From NCBI RefSeq assembly GCF_012273895.1, contig NC_052115.1, positions 3,348,001 through 3,412,000 of the forward strand: a DNA stretch of 64,000 nt. The letters run 5' to 3'. The stretch is from Zerene cesonia. Taxonomy: Eukaryota; Arthropoda; Insecta; Lepidoptera; Pieridae. The notes beneath the pieces were generated by a model. It ran no database searches. It had not been told where the DNA came from and saw nothing but the letters and a program-made list of their open reading frames with translations. The position numbers and the translations under genes were made by a program. Positions 49,093-62,216 of the stretch are shown here, in pieces; positions within the stretch are counted from its first letter, which is position 1; each line of letters starts with the position of its first letter.

Positions 49093-52000
49093 TAGTTATA
49101 TAAAGTGAAAGTGAAGTGGGTAAAAGAAATAAGTGTATCAAAAAACAAAAGTGTAGCAAATAAAAAATTATACCCTATATCGAAACTTTTCTAAAGCAAA
49201 AAGGAACTTGAGATAATATCACTTAGCACATTTATTATTTTTTTAGTAGACACTATTTCAATATTTACATTTTATACTCCAAGTAAAAAATCACTTGAAC
49301 TACATTTTTACAACAGTTTTTCTTACCCCATAGCCCTTTAATTGCGAAATGCATACTTGATAAATATAAAGCACCACGTTCATAATACTCGAACCCCATA
49401 ACAAAGGAGACATTACACTATACGAGTATGGATCATATACATGTGTAGGTTCACTTTACCTTTCACTTACCGCACGTTTTTCATAAATCGCTCCTCCCCA
49501 ACATTCCGCATTCTTAGAAATCCAGCAAAGAGGGGCTCGGATTTCTGGATTAAACACATCGAGTGCATTTCTAGCATGCATTCCTTCAAGATAAAGCTTT
49601 ACAGCTCAATTTACATTAACATTTCCACTGTTCTGAGCGATAAATTTATTAAAAGCGCTTATAATTGATTCATCTTTCGCCTTCCCTGCCTTTGTTATTA
49701 AATGTTAATGAATACTATGCTTATTCGTTTCATCGCTACGTATATCATATACGTTGAGTAAAGTTTTATTCATGTGTCAAAAATAACTTAAAAGTAAATA
49801 AAAAAATGTAAGTAAAATAATATTAACAATCTTATTGCTTTTCAAGTACCTATATATTTCTATATGGATCTCATTATTTTGAAGCACGCATTTGCGTAGA
49901 TATAAAGATGACGGATTACTTATAGACCCCACTTATCCCCAGCCGTAGTGTATAATTTATGAGCTTCAAAAATACGAATATATTATCTAGAACTCTTATT
50001 GAAATATAAGTATTCATTAACAACATCAGCTCAACAACAATGGTTCTACTTTATGTTAACAGAAGTCTAGACGTAATTTCAAAGATATTTTCTACCATTC
50101 TTCTAAACATAGCTTTCATATAAATTTAAAGAACAAATAACAATGTTCGTGATGTAAACAAAGTCGTAATTTTGGAGTTAATAACAGGAATTGTTTTATT
50201 ACCTATTTTAACGGTTGGATGCTAACTATTCATAGGTTTTTACAAAAGCTCAATTTAATTGTGTTCGCAATTTCGAGATTGTATACAAAACATGCTAATG
50301 CTTAATTTTAAGTCAGTGTTTGTAATTGTGATTTTCGAAATTGAAGTCAACTTGATCAGCTTATATGAAAAAATATTATTAAATATGCAACAAAATTAAA
50401 TTTATAGTTTGTATGTTCTTATCGTATTATTTATTATATCCATCATCAACGAGGTGCATTAACTCAAAATTAAGCCAAACTCAAATGCTAGAGCTATTAC
50501 TATCCTATCTTTCATTTGTTACAGTCAGAAATTCAAAGCCAGCGACCTATTTAAGCAAAGTTTATCCGAGTAAATAGCTGTTGATAAGCGACGCTCACAT
50601 TTGAATGGCATCTATTTAAGAACTCCGTACAGACTCACTGGCAGTGAAAGATACAATGACGGGAAAGCGAAAGTCATAGCGAAATGCACAATAATTAACG
50701 TAATGCAAATTGCAAGGCAAAATATTATTCATAACTCCGCAGTTTGAACCGAAAGCGTAAAATCAACCGCGTATTATGAAAGAATCCAGCAAAGCGTACG
50801 AATCTACGGGAAACTCTGGGACAAAACCAGCCATGTCCTGAAGAGACAAATTCCCGCTTACACGCCGAATAATAACTGCCGACGACAATTCATGAAATTG
50901 CAGCGAATATTCATCCCCATTGTTAGACTAAAGAATTTTGACGACTATTATGGGACGGCCAATTTAAAAACGCCATCGAATTTTACATGAAAGTTGTTGT
51001 TGTACTTGCAAACAAGTCAGAAAATATCCGTTAATATGGAAAAAGCAAAGCAATTGTGAGTTTTAATTAAATGTCTTTCGTTTGTCGATTTACATTACTC
51101 TCTTCCGAGAAGTTTTTTCAAAAAACTGATTTTTCGTGATTTCATGAAATCTTTGGTGAAAATCTCACAAGTTTACAGTTTTTACAACACACAACAGCTT
51201 ACCTAAGTACTTAAATAAAGCAAAAATGATAAATACAACCCTCCAACACAAACCAAGCATTTAAGTCAAACGTGAAATAACCAGAAATATTTTGAAAATA
51301 TTCCAAAAAGGTTTTGTATCCGCTTAGTATTTAACGTCGCATTCGACAAACACACAAGCCACATGCACAAAGGTAAACAAACAAGGTAATCGCAAGAAAC
51401 CAAACAAAAAGTTCACAATATTGTAATCTCCACTGCAGGTAAGCTCCAACAACGTAACAGTGGTACCGACCCGTATTAAAATTAAATTTGTGCATCCCAT
51501 ACAGTCGGGTCAGCACACCTCCCTTATTGCTGGAATATGAAAGCTGGCATTTTGTAAGTGGACACATACTCTGAATTTCGTTGAAACATCGTTATTTTTT
51601 TAAATGACCGTTGTATTTTTAATAATGAGAATGTGGCTTCGGAGTTTATGATAATATTTGGTTCGCAATTTTGTTATTAATATATTTGTTAATTAAATAC
51701 ATTGGCGTCGTTTTTACTATTCATATTTCAATAACTTGTTTTGTTGAAAAAAAAAAAATAACTACAATAATCGTGATGTAATTCTAATAAGCAATAATAA
51801 TGATTCACTAACAACGGAACTACCCTCGAAGCGAAACAATATAGCACAATTTTAAAATTCCGCACCAATTCTCGAAACTTTAAAACAACGATCGTTTCCT
51901 ATATTCCTTTTAAAACACCATGTAACGTATAATTTAGCAAAAAGCGTCGCATTATGCCGTATGTGGAGCCTTTGTCTCGGTAGAAAGAGTCCATAAGTGT

Positions 52001-52420
52001 GGCTCACTCTTATCGCTTTTAATTTGAAACCATGCCAAAAAATAAGAAGCCAGTGGGAAGGAATGTTGGCGGCGCTGCTACGATTACTTAACTTTAGTGT
52101 GGCTACGACATTATACGAAATAGCCGACCTGGCTCGGTAAGTAAGCAAATTGTGCCTTGCAACTGTGAATGCTCAGTTTCATGACATTTATTTCGCATTT
52201 TGCACCTGTTTATTGTACTTGATATTAGGCTAAGAATACATTTTGTAATTTATTAAAAACGAGTGGCTTCTCAACATTATGCCTAATATGAGAAATAAAT
52301 TAATCTATATAAAAATTAACACACTACGTAAATCCCAATATGACACGAAATACTTTCACTCCAGGTTATATTATTTTATAAACTATTGACTAAGTAATTT
52401 TTACGATTAAACAATTGCAG
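49093..52420. other. AT-rich non-coding stretch
   Basis: No gene recognised. A strong donor-like CTGCAG|GTAAGC near 51,436 has no convincing exon upstream. The overlapping minus-strand ATG frame of 78 codons at 51,331-51,567 is not recognised. At 52,031 an ATG reads MPKNKK..., which briefly resembles the start of eIF1A, but it stops after 19 codons. Confidence 0.35.
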
Positions 52421-52555
52421 ATCCAATACATTTGTACGCAAAAACAAAGAACAATACAAATTATTCACATATAGCGCTAACCTACACCCCATCTAATGCG
52501 ACACTAGGTACTTGTGACACAGCAATCTGGTTCGTGATTACCGACCGAAAAAACG
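52421..52555 (+). CDS. Candidate internal coding exon, unknown protein
   Basis: An acceptor-like 'acgattaaacaattgcag' ends at 52,420 and a donor-like ACG|GTAAGA follows 52,555. The 135 bp between are open in one frame (2 nt + 44 codons + 1 nt), while the other two frames close. The reading PIHLYAKTKNNTNYSHIALT then YTPSNATLGTCDTAIWFVIT looks like ordinary protein. The frame stays open to 52,641 if unspliced. I recognise no family, and no partner exon was identified. Confidence 0.22.
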
Positions 52556-54640
52556 GTAAGAGCCTCCCTTCTACGACGTTACATCTTAATGTAGCCACAA
52601 TATACATAATGGTAAGATATTTAGACCACGAGTGCTCTTGACTGCTATACATCAAACGAAAACATTAGCACAAAACGCCTGTTAGATACCGACAGCATAA
52701 AATATTCGGAGCATTTTGATATATTTGAAGGATATGGAAATCGCTCCTCTCGGGGAGGGAATATGTATGCTGTGTGCGTCGCGTAAAAAAATATTGAGAT
52801 AACAATCCAGGGTCGTGATCAAAAAATGTCAAAGGCTTACGTTACATCGATATAAAGATGTAAGAGATGAGGAATCTATATGAAATGAGAAAATATAGCC
52901 AGGTCGGATAATGTGAATTACGCGTATGGCGGAATAGTTTAACATTATTTTATGCGTTGTATTTGATTTTTCAGACTTCGTAGTGTGATATCATACTATT
53001 AAGGCCTCGCTCTTTTGTTTTATATTACCGTTAAAGTTATTGTCGCTATATTCCTATTCACAGGGTAATAAATGTAATAAATATTTTACACACTACTACG
53101 TCATATTGTATTTAAGAAAGAGATGAATGGTATTAGAATATGTATTACGTATATAATCTTATTTTGTGTTTACATTCTTTATTTTTGTAGATATAGGTGA
53201 AATTTAATTAGCGTGCAACGCAGTAAAACGCCTGTACACGATACAAGCATCTGCGTTTAATAGCTAGTTGTGAACAAGGAAAAATTTCGTTGCAGCAAAA
53301 TGTAAGTTCTTTGCCATAAAGAGAGAAGGGCGTGTCAGAGGCACTACACGAGTTACACCCTCCAAGGCCCTCCTAATGAAGGGCTCGAGCATCGGGAAGA
53401 CACTTTGTCTCCGAGTTTTTGCTATATGTATGCAGTGAATAATTTAGATCTCTGTAAGTTTGCCTTTGTACCAGACATAAGCTGTTACCGAAAAGAATAG
53501 AGTGGTCTTGTGTTCGAAGTTTGTTACTTTTTTTATATTACTCCCAGCCTTATGTCGTGCAGACGATGCGGTGTTGTGAACGAGAGCGCTGTCTAAGTCT
53601 ATGTGAAAGTAATAAAAAATTTAAATAGAATCGTAATTATTTCTTATCAATAACAGTTTACCTGGAGTGACGTACTTATTGAATGAATTATTAAGCCTTA
53701 TAATTTGGGATTGTAACTAACTTTACTTAAGTAAATTTATTCAATTATGACTGATATGTACTCAGTGATAGATAGATTGCCAATTGTATCCATTTCATAA
53801 CATCTTTGATAAGAAAATAAATTCAGAACAGGGGTACTCTTTCATGATAATACGAACAACAAAATTGACAGGTGATTGACACACGTTGCAAGATAACTTC
53901 TCTCCTGGTAATAATAAATTATTTGATATTCGTTGTGCGTTATAATATTATGACTTAATAGATATATCATAAATAGAAAAATAATAAATTAAATTATGAA
54001 CAAATATATGCCAGCCAATAAATTGAAAAGTAAAATTTGAATATAATTATACTGTATTATGGAAACCGTTATTTTTATAATTAATTAATATAAGATTCTA
54101 CTGTATGTAAGTCGAACCACCAACTCACTAGTCAATATAAAGAAATATCATTTACTATAACTAACCAGTGACGTTAAGCCGTTCCTCAATATAAAATATA
54201 TAATGTACAGAGATAAATTAAAATGGATTACACGTTGAGTATAGTTGAGAACTTATCAGTATACCCCCTTTTGTCTTAGAATCTACATGAAGTTTTCATG
54301 GTAAAGTACAGGTATGTTAAATTGCTCGCTTAATATAATTCATGTAACTACCAACTGCAATTACTCCACAACTAGTGAAGTTAGATAAGCTCGGTGCAAT
54401 TTCCTCAAGTTAACGATTATGGATTAAACATATCCGAGCCTGATATTTGTAGAAAACGGAATCTAATCTTAGCACTGGTCGTTGATGTGTGTTGGAGAGT
54501 ATTGAGATGACAACATTTACAATAACAACCATATGACGTATGAACAATACTGTAACAAATTTAATGCATTTTTGTTAGCTTGCTATCTGGCGAGTTATAT
54601 CATGATCTGAAATAATTCAAAGAAGACATAGTTATATCTT
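52556..54640. other. AT-rich non-coding stretch
   Basis: No gene, RNA or repeat family recognised. A GC-elevated patch at 53,320-53,400 ('caaggccctcctaatgaagg') has no supported frame. Confidence 0.4.
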
Positions 54641-54793
54641 ATAATTTAATATGAAATCCTATTTCCCTTGGTCACGTGTTGGAGTGAACGGCAGGACCGA
54701 TTTCTAAAATTCTTTCATCATTAGAAAGCTGCAATAACACTGAGTGACATAGACTATATATGTACAACGGGTGAAACCGTGCCGAACAGCTAG
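54641..54793 (+). mobile_element. Non-autonomous Helitron-type element
   Basis: 'ggcaggaccgatttctaaaa', 'ttctttcatcattagaaagc', 'tgagtgacatagactatata' and a 3' end with hairpin ACGG-gtgaaa-CCGT (54,767-54,780) then CTAG (54,790-54,793) before T. The 5' boundary is uncertain. Confidence 0.55.
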
Positions 54794-55758
54794 TTAACAA
54801 TAAATTGTTTTCCACGTGTTATTAATTTTATAACGCAAATGTAACAATAAAAGAATACTAAGTTAATCTGAAATTCCGGTATTTCATTTTTATCACATTC
54901 TCGACACATTAGTGGAGAAATATCATCAACGGAACATGCACAAGGAACATTAACATCGAAGCAAACGAAATTGACCTCACTGATTAATAAAGAACAACGA
55001 TCGATTCAAAATGGCTCGAAGTCGGCTAAAAAGTTGTTAGCGGCCGCCCGTTTCGTGGTATTGGAAATGTTATGAAAATTAATGGCGATGTTGGTGCCCA
55101 GTGCTTTGTAAGTTTGGGTAGAACATAATACATAGGTATATGGAACCTGAAAGTATAATTCCACTGTAGGTAGCAAGATAATTCTTTTTCATATTGGAAA
55201 TATAATAAAAGTTTCAATGTCACTCCGATAGTAACTAACAAGGTCACTGTCAAAATTATGGCAATTTACATTTGACTAATATATCATAGTGATAATAAAC
55301 AAAATATTGGATTTGTATTGTCATTTTAGATTGCTTGTAACAAAATTGAAATGAGAATATTAAATGATTTTTCAGAATATAACATCGCTTACTTCAGCTA
55401 TATGATACAAGCACTATTAAAATTCTGTAAAACTGCACACTATATATACCTATGTATGTGTAGATTTGAATTCACTAAAGCTTTAAAAACAGTTTCAATT
55501 TTTTCATACCTATTTATTAGTGTCAACAAAATATCATGTTATTTTTATAAAAATATGTTGCATACAAATACTGTTTTTATAAATCAAATCCAAATATTAT
55601 AACTTTGAAATATGGTTATCAGTGAAATAGAAATGGACGAAGTTTACCTTTAATTAAAACGAGAAATCCTCACTAAGTAATTTTAGATTAATGTAAAGAC
55701 TATTTCAAATTTATTCATACAAACGAGTAAATGATCCAATATCAAACAATGGCCCTGA
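54794..55758. other. AT-rich non-coding stretch
   Basis: No gene recognised. Frames at 55,026-55,253 (minus) and 55,351-55,602 (plus) are AT-rich, without motifs. Confidence 0.4.
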
Positions 55759-55902
55759 ATAAGCCCCACTACACACTATAGCCAGGATGCATCGGAGTCA
55801 ATCTTTTCAGCTGTCGATGCACCACAATACGGGTTTATCCAATACCAGATAAGCTGCGACGAGATTGGATTTAATCTCGTGGAGGAATACCGACTGATTT
55901 GA
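55759..55902 (+). CDS. Candidate short coding segment or eroded repeat
   Basis: A 47-codon frame between stops in a GC-elevated patch includes SQDASESIFSAVDAPQYGFI then QYQISCDEIGFNLVEEYRLI and ends in TGA. An acceptor-like 'caatcttttcag' at 55,810 would make 55,811-55,902 a terminal exon. The patch also contains an 8-bp inverted repeat (ACGAGATT...AATCTCGT), so it could be part of an interspersed repeat. I do not recognise it. Confidence 0.15.
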   Translation: MSPTTHYSQDASESIFSAVDAPQYGFIQYQISCDEIGFNLVEEYRLI

Positions 55903-57912
55903 GAGGAAGGGCAACAGATTGTAACGAAATGTATTGGACAGAGTGTGTAAGAAAATCTATGTACATTGACACCTTGGAGCTATTTTAAATAATGGTGATC
56001 TATTATTCTATAAAAGGCTTCTTTCGTTACAAGTCAATACATTAAATGTTTAGTTTTACGGTCAGGTAAGTACGACGTAAAGAATTAACAGCTAATTGGA
56101 TAACTGTTTACTTAAATCGCCTGTTTTCGTTTTCCCATTTCCTCTATTTACCTTCTGTTTTTGTACGCTAAAAAATAAACATTTTATTTGACTTGATTCA
56201 ATTTTCCTGTAACATAATATCATGAAACTGTATACCAGCCATTATATTCGAATACATAAATAAATGCACAAACAAAAAATTGCCGCGAATAACAAACCAA
56301 ATATTAATAAAACTTTAACACGCATACAATTCAGATTCATACCAACTATTTCGATTGCATAAAAATCTCAATAGAATGATTGCTCTATTGCTAAATATAA
56401 AAGTGAAAAAGCAAATACTTTTGGAGGTAGGATTCGCGTTATAAATTCATTTAGCTGCACGCCCAGCGCATAGTTGAGCGAAATTAAGCGGGCGCAATAA
56501 AGATTTGCTCGTAAAACTATTCGGGCGTAGCAAACAATTCAGATTAAGCCTGCCTAGAAACGGTGCTCGAATGCCCAGACTAGGTAGATACGGAGACTAT
56601 AGACGGACTATTTTTATTTGGACTGTGAGTGACACGTGACGGGATTTTCTAATGCGTGTTTATTTATTAAGTAAATTCATTGTATGTAACAGATATCCTG
56701 AACAGTATAGTATTCCTTAGTGTCCACCAATTTGCTGTAACAATCTAAATATGGCTAATATCACATACTTAGAGTTATAATTGAGATAATCTAATACGTT
56801 TATACTTAGCATAATTTAAGCAGGTAGGTATTTCAGAGTCAGTAATTATAATATGGCTTCCTAATCATTATTATTGGTGTGTGTTTTGTTCTTTGCCTGA
56901 AGGTTGCCCGCCATTTGAACAAATTTTGCGTGTTGAGAGTTTCTCTCACTTCTTTTCTAGATGCCAAATTGTATAAGGAAGAGTTAATATATAAAGAAAT
57001 AAATAGGTACAGTTTCCTTTTATTCGGTCGGACAATAAAATGTTAAACATAATTTTAAATTCACATAATCCCAAACGTCGATACGAACAATTCTAAGAAC
57101 CTATAGTTTCTACAAGTCGAATAAAGATTGCTAACACCAAGCGCTTTCAACTTTATCCTTCCTTGTAACCGTATGCTCATATATTCCTCTTAGTACCTCT
57201 GAGAGAGGTTTCGAGAGACCGAATTGAACTTTTTGTTTTGCAAGCATTTTTCAGCGAAGCTACAGTCCTTCAACTGCTCTTCAACGAGCCAGTAAAACGG
57301 ATATAGAACACGGTTCTGGGAATTAAGAATACATATTATAACAACGCAATAGATGCAGTATAAAGATATATATGCTAATCGTTATTCCTCTTAGAAAAAA
57401 ATATATTCCAACACGGCACCTCAATAAAAAGTAACAACTTTATTTTCATATATTTAATTTAAGACAAGTGTTGATCATTAAAAATTCCGTAGAGATTTAT
57501 TTGTAAATAGTCAATTTATATCCATGAACCAAAGATGGGCCAAGATCAATCAAAAACTTTGGGTTCTTTTTTCTGTGTTTTAATATTCTGGGTTTTAATA
57601 TTTTTCTTTTTGAGGAAATAGTTGTGTGCGTAATACAAAACTATTTTAGCTCAATAATCTTCTACGTAAATGACAATTCAAATAAAAATATAAACCTCTA
57701 GAAACTGAATATTTTTATTGTTGAGTTTTAGATATATTATAAATCAAGCACTCAATATTAAAATAAGCATAATTGAAAATTCTCAATACAAAATCGGCAG
57801 GATATTGACGCTTTGCTGCGCCTAATGGAGCGGAATTATACTAAAATAGCTTTTAGGATGAAAATCGCTCGCAACAGAGAATATAATATAAAGCACAATA
57901 CATAAATAACAA
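55903..57912. other. AT-rich non-coding stretch
   Basis: No gene recognised. CAG|GTAAGTACG at about 56,066 is a consensus donor, preceded by a 49-bp open segment with a weak acceptor. It is noted but not called. Confidence 0.4.
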
Positions 57913-57946
57913 TGGCGAAGGCGTATAATCCATACGCCTTCAGTTG
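57913..57946. repeat. Strong small hairpin, GAAGGCGTAT / ATACGCCTTC
   Basis: A perfect 10-bp inverted repeat (57,917-57,926 and 57,932-57,941) with a five-base loop, aatcc, is GC-rich relative to the flanks. An outer ACAA/TTGT pairing beyond small internal mismatches could lengthen it. It is too short for a typical miRNA precursor. It could be a structured binding site or chance. Confidence 0.6.
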
Positions 57947-60900
57947 TGAGTATATTTTTGATTCTTCATTAACGATTTTACTATTCGTCTGTTCAAATTG
58001 GAACTAGTTATCAATTAATCAGATTAAGCTTTGGAACGATTTATAATAATACATAATTAACTACAATAGATTCTTTCATCTTATCTGTTTTTTAGCACTA
58101 ATATCCGGAGTGGCTGAACTGATAATGGAATTTCACTGATTACTCATTTCATAAGAAGTGACTTAAAAGTAAATTTTAAACTACATATGTGGTTATTTAA
58201 ACAAGAGATTAGTGTCAAAATTCCTTCACTAAAATGTAATAAAAACAATGATCGAATAACTCAGTTACACAACAATTTTGTTCGCTCCGGGGAGGCAAGA
58301 AACGAATATTTAATTTGCAAACGGAAGATTTCCCACTTATCGGGGGGAAATGAGTAATCCCAGTGCGTACCGATGAGTCACACTCCTCTACACTCTCTCT
58401 TTACGAGTGTATTGGAAATCTTATATTGGATCGGGATTCGTGGAAATTTATAGCCTGTCTATGCATTCTATTATGATTAAGTCTATCCCTAAGTATTACC
58501 TATTTTGTGTGTGTTTGTGTAAAAGATAGATATATCGTTATAATAAGAAAATATTCAATTGCTCTTCTGAAAGTAATCTATCTTCATATAACATCAGTTG
58601 AAGTCTAATATTTCGCTGTAAGAACAGAACATAAAATAAAATATTTTTGTATAAACAAGCACGAATTTCATCAAGGTGAATCTGCAAATATTTAGTATAT
58701 TGATACACGTAATAGCTGTTATTTTAACACAAATAATGCAAACAACAAGTTTGAACTTATTATATTATTATTATTACCAAGAAGTTTGCATCAATGCGTT
58801 CTGACGATAATAATACTACTTAATCAAAATCACGGCATATTACAACTGCAAAACTTCAATTGTAACCCACTTATTATTTCGCTAGATTCTCGGTTTAAGC
58901 TGCAATACAAATAATAAGATGAAGAAAATCCACCGCTATTAGCTCTCAAGTAAATTATCAGATGGATAACAGTTTAAATGGCATTTCCGATACGTAGTAT
59001 AAATTCAGGTTGAATTATTTTTGTCTTAAGGCATATTTTCTAAATTAAAATTGGCTGCTATTGTTTTAACTACAAAAGGTGGACCGCCAGGCTAATTGGA
59101 GTTCATTGTCTTTTAATGTCAATATTATCTACTCCGTGCGCTATTCGCTATGGCTTTGCGAATAGGTGGAACGATAGATTAATTATTCTTTTATTCACAG
59201 CAGTAGTGGTAGCTCAGTAGTGAGAATAGTGAGTGAAATAAAGATATTTTTCAATGAATCTACCCACTGTCTCCACCACAGCCCGGTTCGTAAAGACAGG
59301 TCATTAGGTCAAGGCCATGCATTTATGAAAACCAGTGTCATATATTTCAATTAAAAACTAAGTAAACTTAGAAATATTTGTTAGAATATTACAAATCCAT
59401 GAATCTTTCATTCAATCAATCCATGAAACTTTATTTTATGAAGTTTTAATTTTATTTTACCTGTGTATTCTAAATAGAATGTGAATAAATAAAATAATCT
59501 GTAACAAATTAATGGAAATCTCAATACACAGTGAATTAGTATTCAGTTACGTCCGATCCTCACCTCTAGAAGTCTCCATTTAACGAACTGTAATTTCATA
59601 TTCTTATGTAAAACTTTTAGTTCGACCCGAGTGAAACTTTAACGCCCTGTCTCTAGAGGCGTACTCTAAATAATTCACACGGGCCGACGTCTTCGGAATG
59701 ACTTTCAGGCAAAGTGAGATGTTAAGTGAAATCGTGAAGCTGGCTTATATTGCTGACCTATTGGAATACGCCTTTGTGTTCCTATTTTGTATTTATGAAT
59801 GTAGATGGGTTGCAGTGGACGTGTTGTAGCGACAATGGTAAATGAAGAAGCTCGGCTTGTTACGATTTACGATGACGCAAAATATCCAAAAAGATCTAGA
59901 ATACATTATTATTGTAATATTTATTAATCGTATTTTATTATCCACTGATCATTTTTATATTATTTTTATTTATTAGGAACCTACCTTGTTTTTAAAAACA
60001 TTTTTTTAAATAAATGCCCTTTTGAAGTCCTTTCAAACAAACAATAACTTGACTTATAATTTTCTTAAAAATATTAATTTACCCTACTTACCTAAACCAT
60101 ATCTTTGCAATGTGAAGCTAAAGGAAGCAAATGTAGAACATGCAATAAATCCACCAACAAATTCCACATGTACTCGACCATCTCAACTGCCAACTGAAAC
60201 TTTAACAAGCCGCTATCATTTACATAAATAAACCATAAACAGAGCACTAGATTAGAACTTAATATGCACAGGCCAAGTGATTTCCATACCGTTGGCTAAA
60301 GCAGTGGACCGTGAGTACACAAAGTGGCCAAGATCGTGCGTGTGACAACTAGCAATACAAATAGACGAGGTACTATTGGGTTTGAATGTTAAAGAGAATC
60401 TATGTTTGAGATCAATTTTGAATTTATCATCTGTTTTTTTGAATAATTTGGTCGAAATGCTTGCTGATACATGACAAAATTACTTCTTGTATTGTTAACC
60501 ATGTATATGTATTTTTAAGTTAAACAATATTTTAGTTATGAGTGCCGCAAATAAATAAAAAAATAAAGACATGAATTCGTGCAATATTTCTTAATATAGG
60601 AGTTACGTCAGCAATATTAATAGAATGGATCATATTTGATTTTGAATCCCAAAAACGTCATTTACTTCAAATTATTCTAAACGGAAGCGCAATATCGGTA
60701 CATTACACCCTTTAATTTTTGTCATACAACCAAATTTGCATTATATGTAAATGTAACTGTTATCAAATTTTATGACTTCGGGAGGAGGTCGTAAACACGG
60801 GCCGATTCCGCTTCAGCAAATCCGCGCTAATCATATTATGCAAAGCCAAAACATCATCCCTCGGTCATTAAACTCCCTACGATCATACCCAAAGGTTTAT

Positions 60901-62142
60901 GTAACCCTAGTACCTTAGCTCCTGAGAACATCCATATAGCATGTATTTCGTAATACGAGCACTGAGGCCAGAGGCAGCCATCGTGGTTTTCGTATGCAAC
61001 GGAATATTTCGTTTCCTAATGCAAACATGTTTCAAAAATTGTATCCGGTTTCAGAGATGCTTTTACATTCGAATTTAGCAAAATTTGCTACCGTTTTATC
61101 TTAATTTAAAATGTTTGGTTTTTTCTTTTATTCTGATCGTGTTGGACGTTCTTTGTGTCAAATATTTTGGGTAAGTTCTCATTTACCTAACAGTTAATAG
61201 ATTTTATTTTGTATTATTTGTAAGCTTGAGCATTCTATTTTACACTATGTGCTCTTTAATATATCAAAATTACTTTTCATGAGTGTACTACATTCATTAT
61301 ACGATTGGAGCGGATTTTGTGTTTATTGGCTAGATAGAGTATCGTAGCTAGCTACCCAGAACTCGGTAAATACTACAATTTGTACGAGATATCTTATATC
61401 GGAACGAAGATATTGTGTATATTTCTAAAATATAAAGCAAAACATTAATCGTTTGATTTAATTCGTTTGTTCAATATCACAGTTTAGTATTACGAACTGA
61501 AAGGCTAGTAAAGAAACTGGTTTTATAGAAATTAGCTTTATTTATTTCGCGTAGTAATGAAGTCGAGATTTAATTTCAAAGCAAAAATTTAATACTAAAA
61601 TATGTTTTCCAAAAGGTTTTATGGATTTTTTTGCTGTATATTAAAATCTTTTCTTTCAACATTCCTACGAGAGATTATTTTTTCTATGTATGACACTTTA
61701 TTTAAAAGCCCACATCTCAAAAACATATCTCCATAAGCATTAAATTAATACACGCAATGTGTCGCCACTAGCCCAAAACACTTGTACCTCACTGAATAAA
61801 CAAAGAACGCTCTTACGTACTTAGAGTTAGGTGGAAGCAAGTTTAATGAGTTTGTCCTGTCTTGGACGTGCCATGCCTATATTATACTGCAATTTGGCCC
61901 ATTGACGTGTTCCAACTTGCACGACTTGGCAACCCCTTTGAGAATACCTGCATCCTAACATCTCCTCCGTAGCTATATCGGACGCATTCGTAATATTCAA
62001 GCGACAACATGTAAGTACGCCTATGAGTTATTAATTAGAACATCATTAGAAATTTACGATCTTCGTATTATACTGTCTTTTTAAATGTTTAGGGGAAAAC
62101 TTGCGATTATTTTTAAAAATGCATCCTACAATTTACGCAGAT
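57947..62142. other. AT-rich non-coding stretch
   Basis: No gene recognised. A weak protein-like reading at 60,099-60,197 (ISLQCEAKGSKCRTCNKST) has closely spaced cysteines, a pattern sometimes seen in retroelement proteins, but nothing around it supports an element. Confidence 0.35.
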
Positions 62143-62216
62143 TTTATGTGTAGGTGTGGTACTTCCCAGGTGCGAGCTGGCCCAATTCGTGCCGCAGCGT
62201 GCTCGACTCCCACACT
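62143..62216 (+). mobile_element. 3' end fragment of the repeat family seen at 12.7 kb
   Basis: 'tttatgtgtaggtgtggtac', 'ttcccaggtgcgagctggcc' and 'cgtgccgcagcgtgctcgac' match the 3' end of the repeat at 12,960-12,999 (about 33 of 39 positions over the shared part) and extend further than that copy. The 5' part is absent. Opposed 61-62-codon frames across it are incidental. Confidence 0.6.

Noticed and set aside
52031..52090. ATG reading MPKNKK..., like the start of eIF1A
   Set aside because: Similarity ends after a few residues, and a stop follows after 19 codons without a donor site.
56018..56066. 49-bp open segment before a consensus donor CAG|GTAAGTACG
   Set aside because: The acceptor is poor, the segment is AT-rich, and several such donors are expected by chance in this much sequence.
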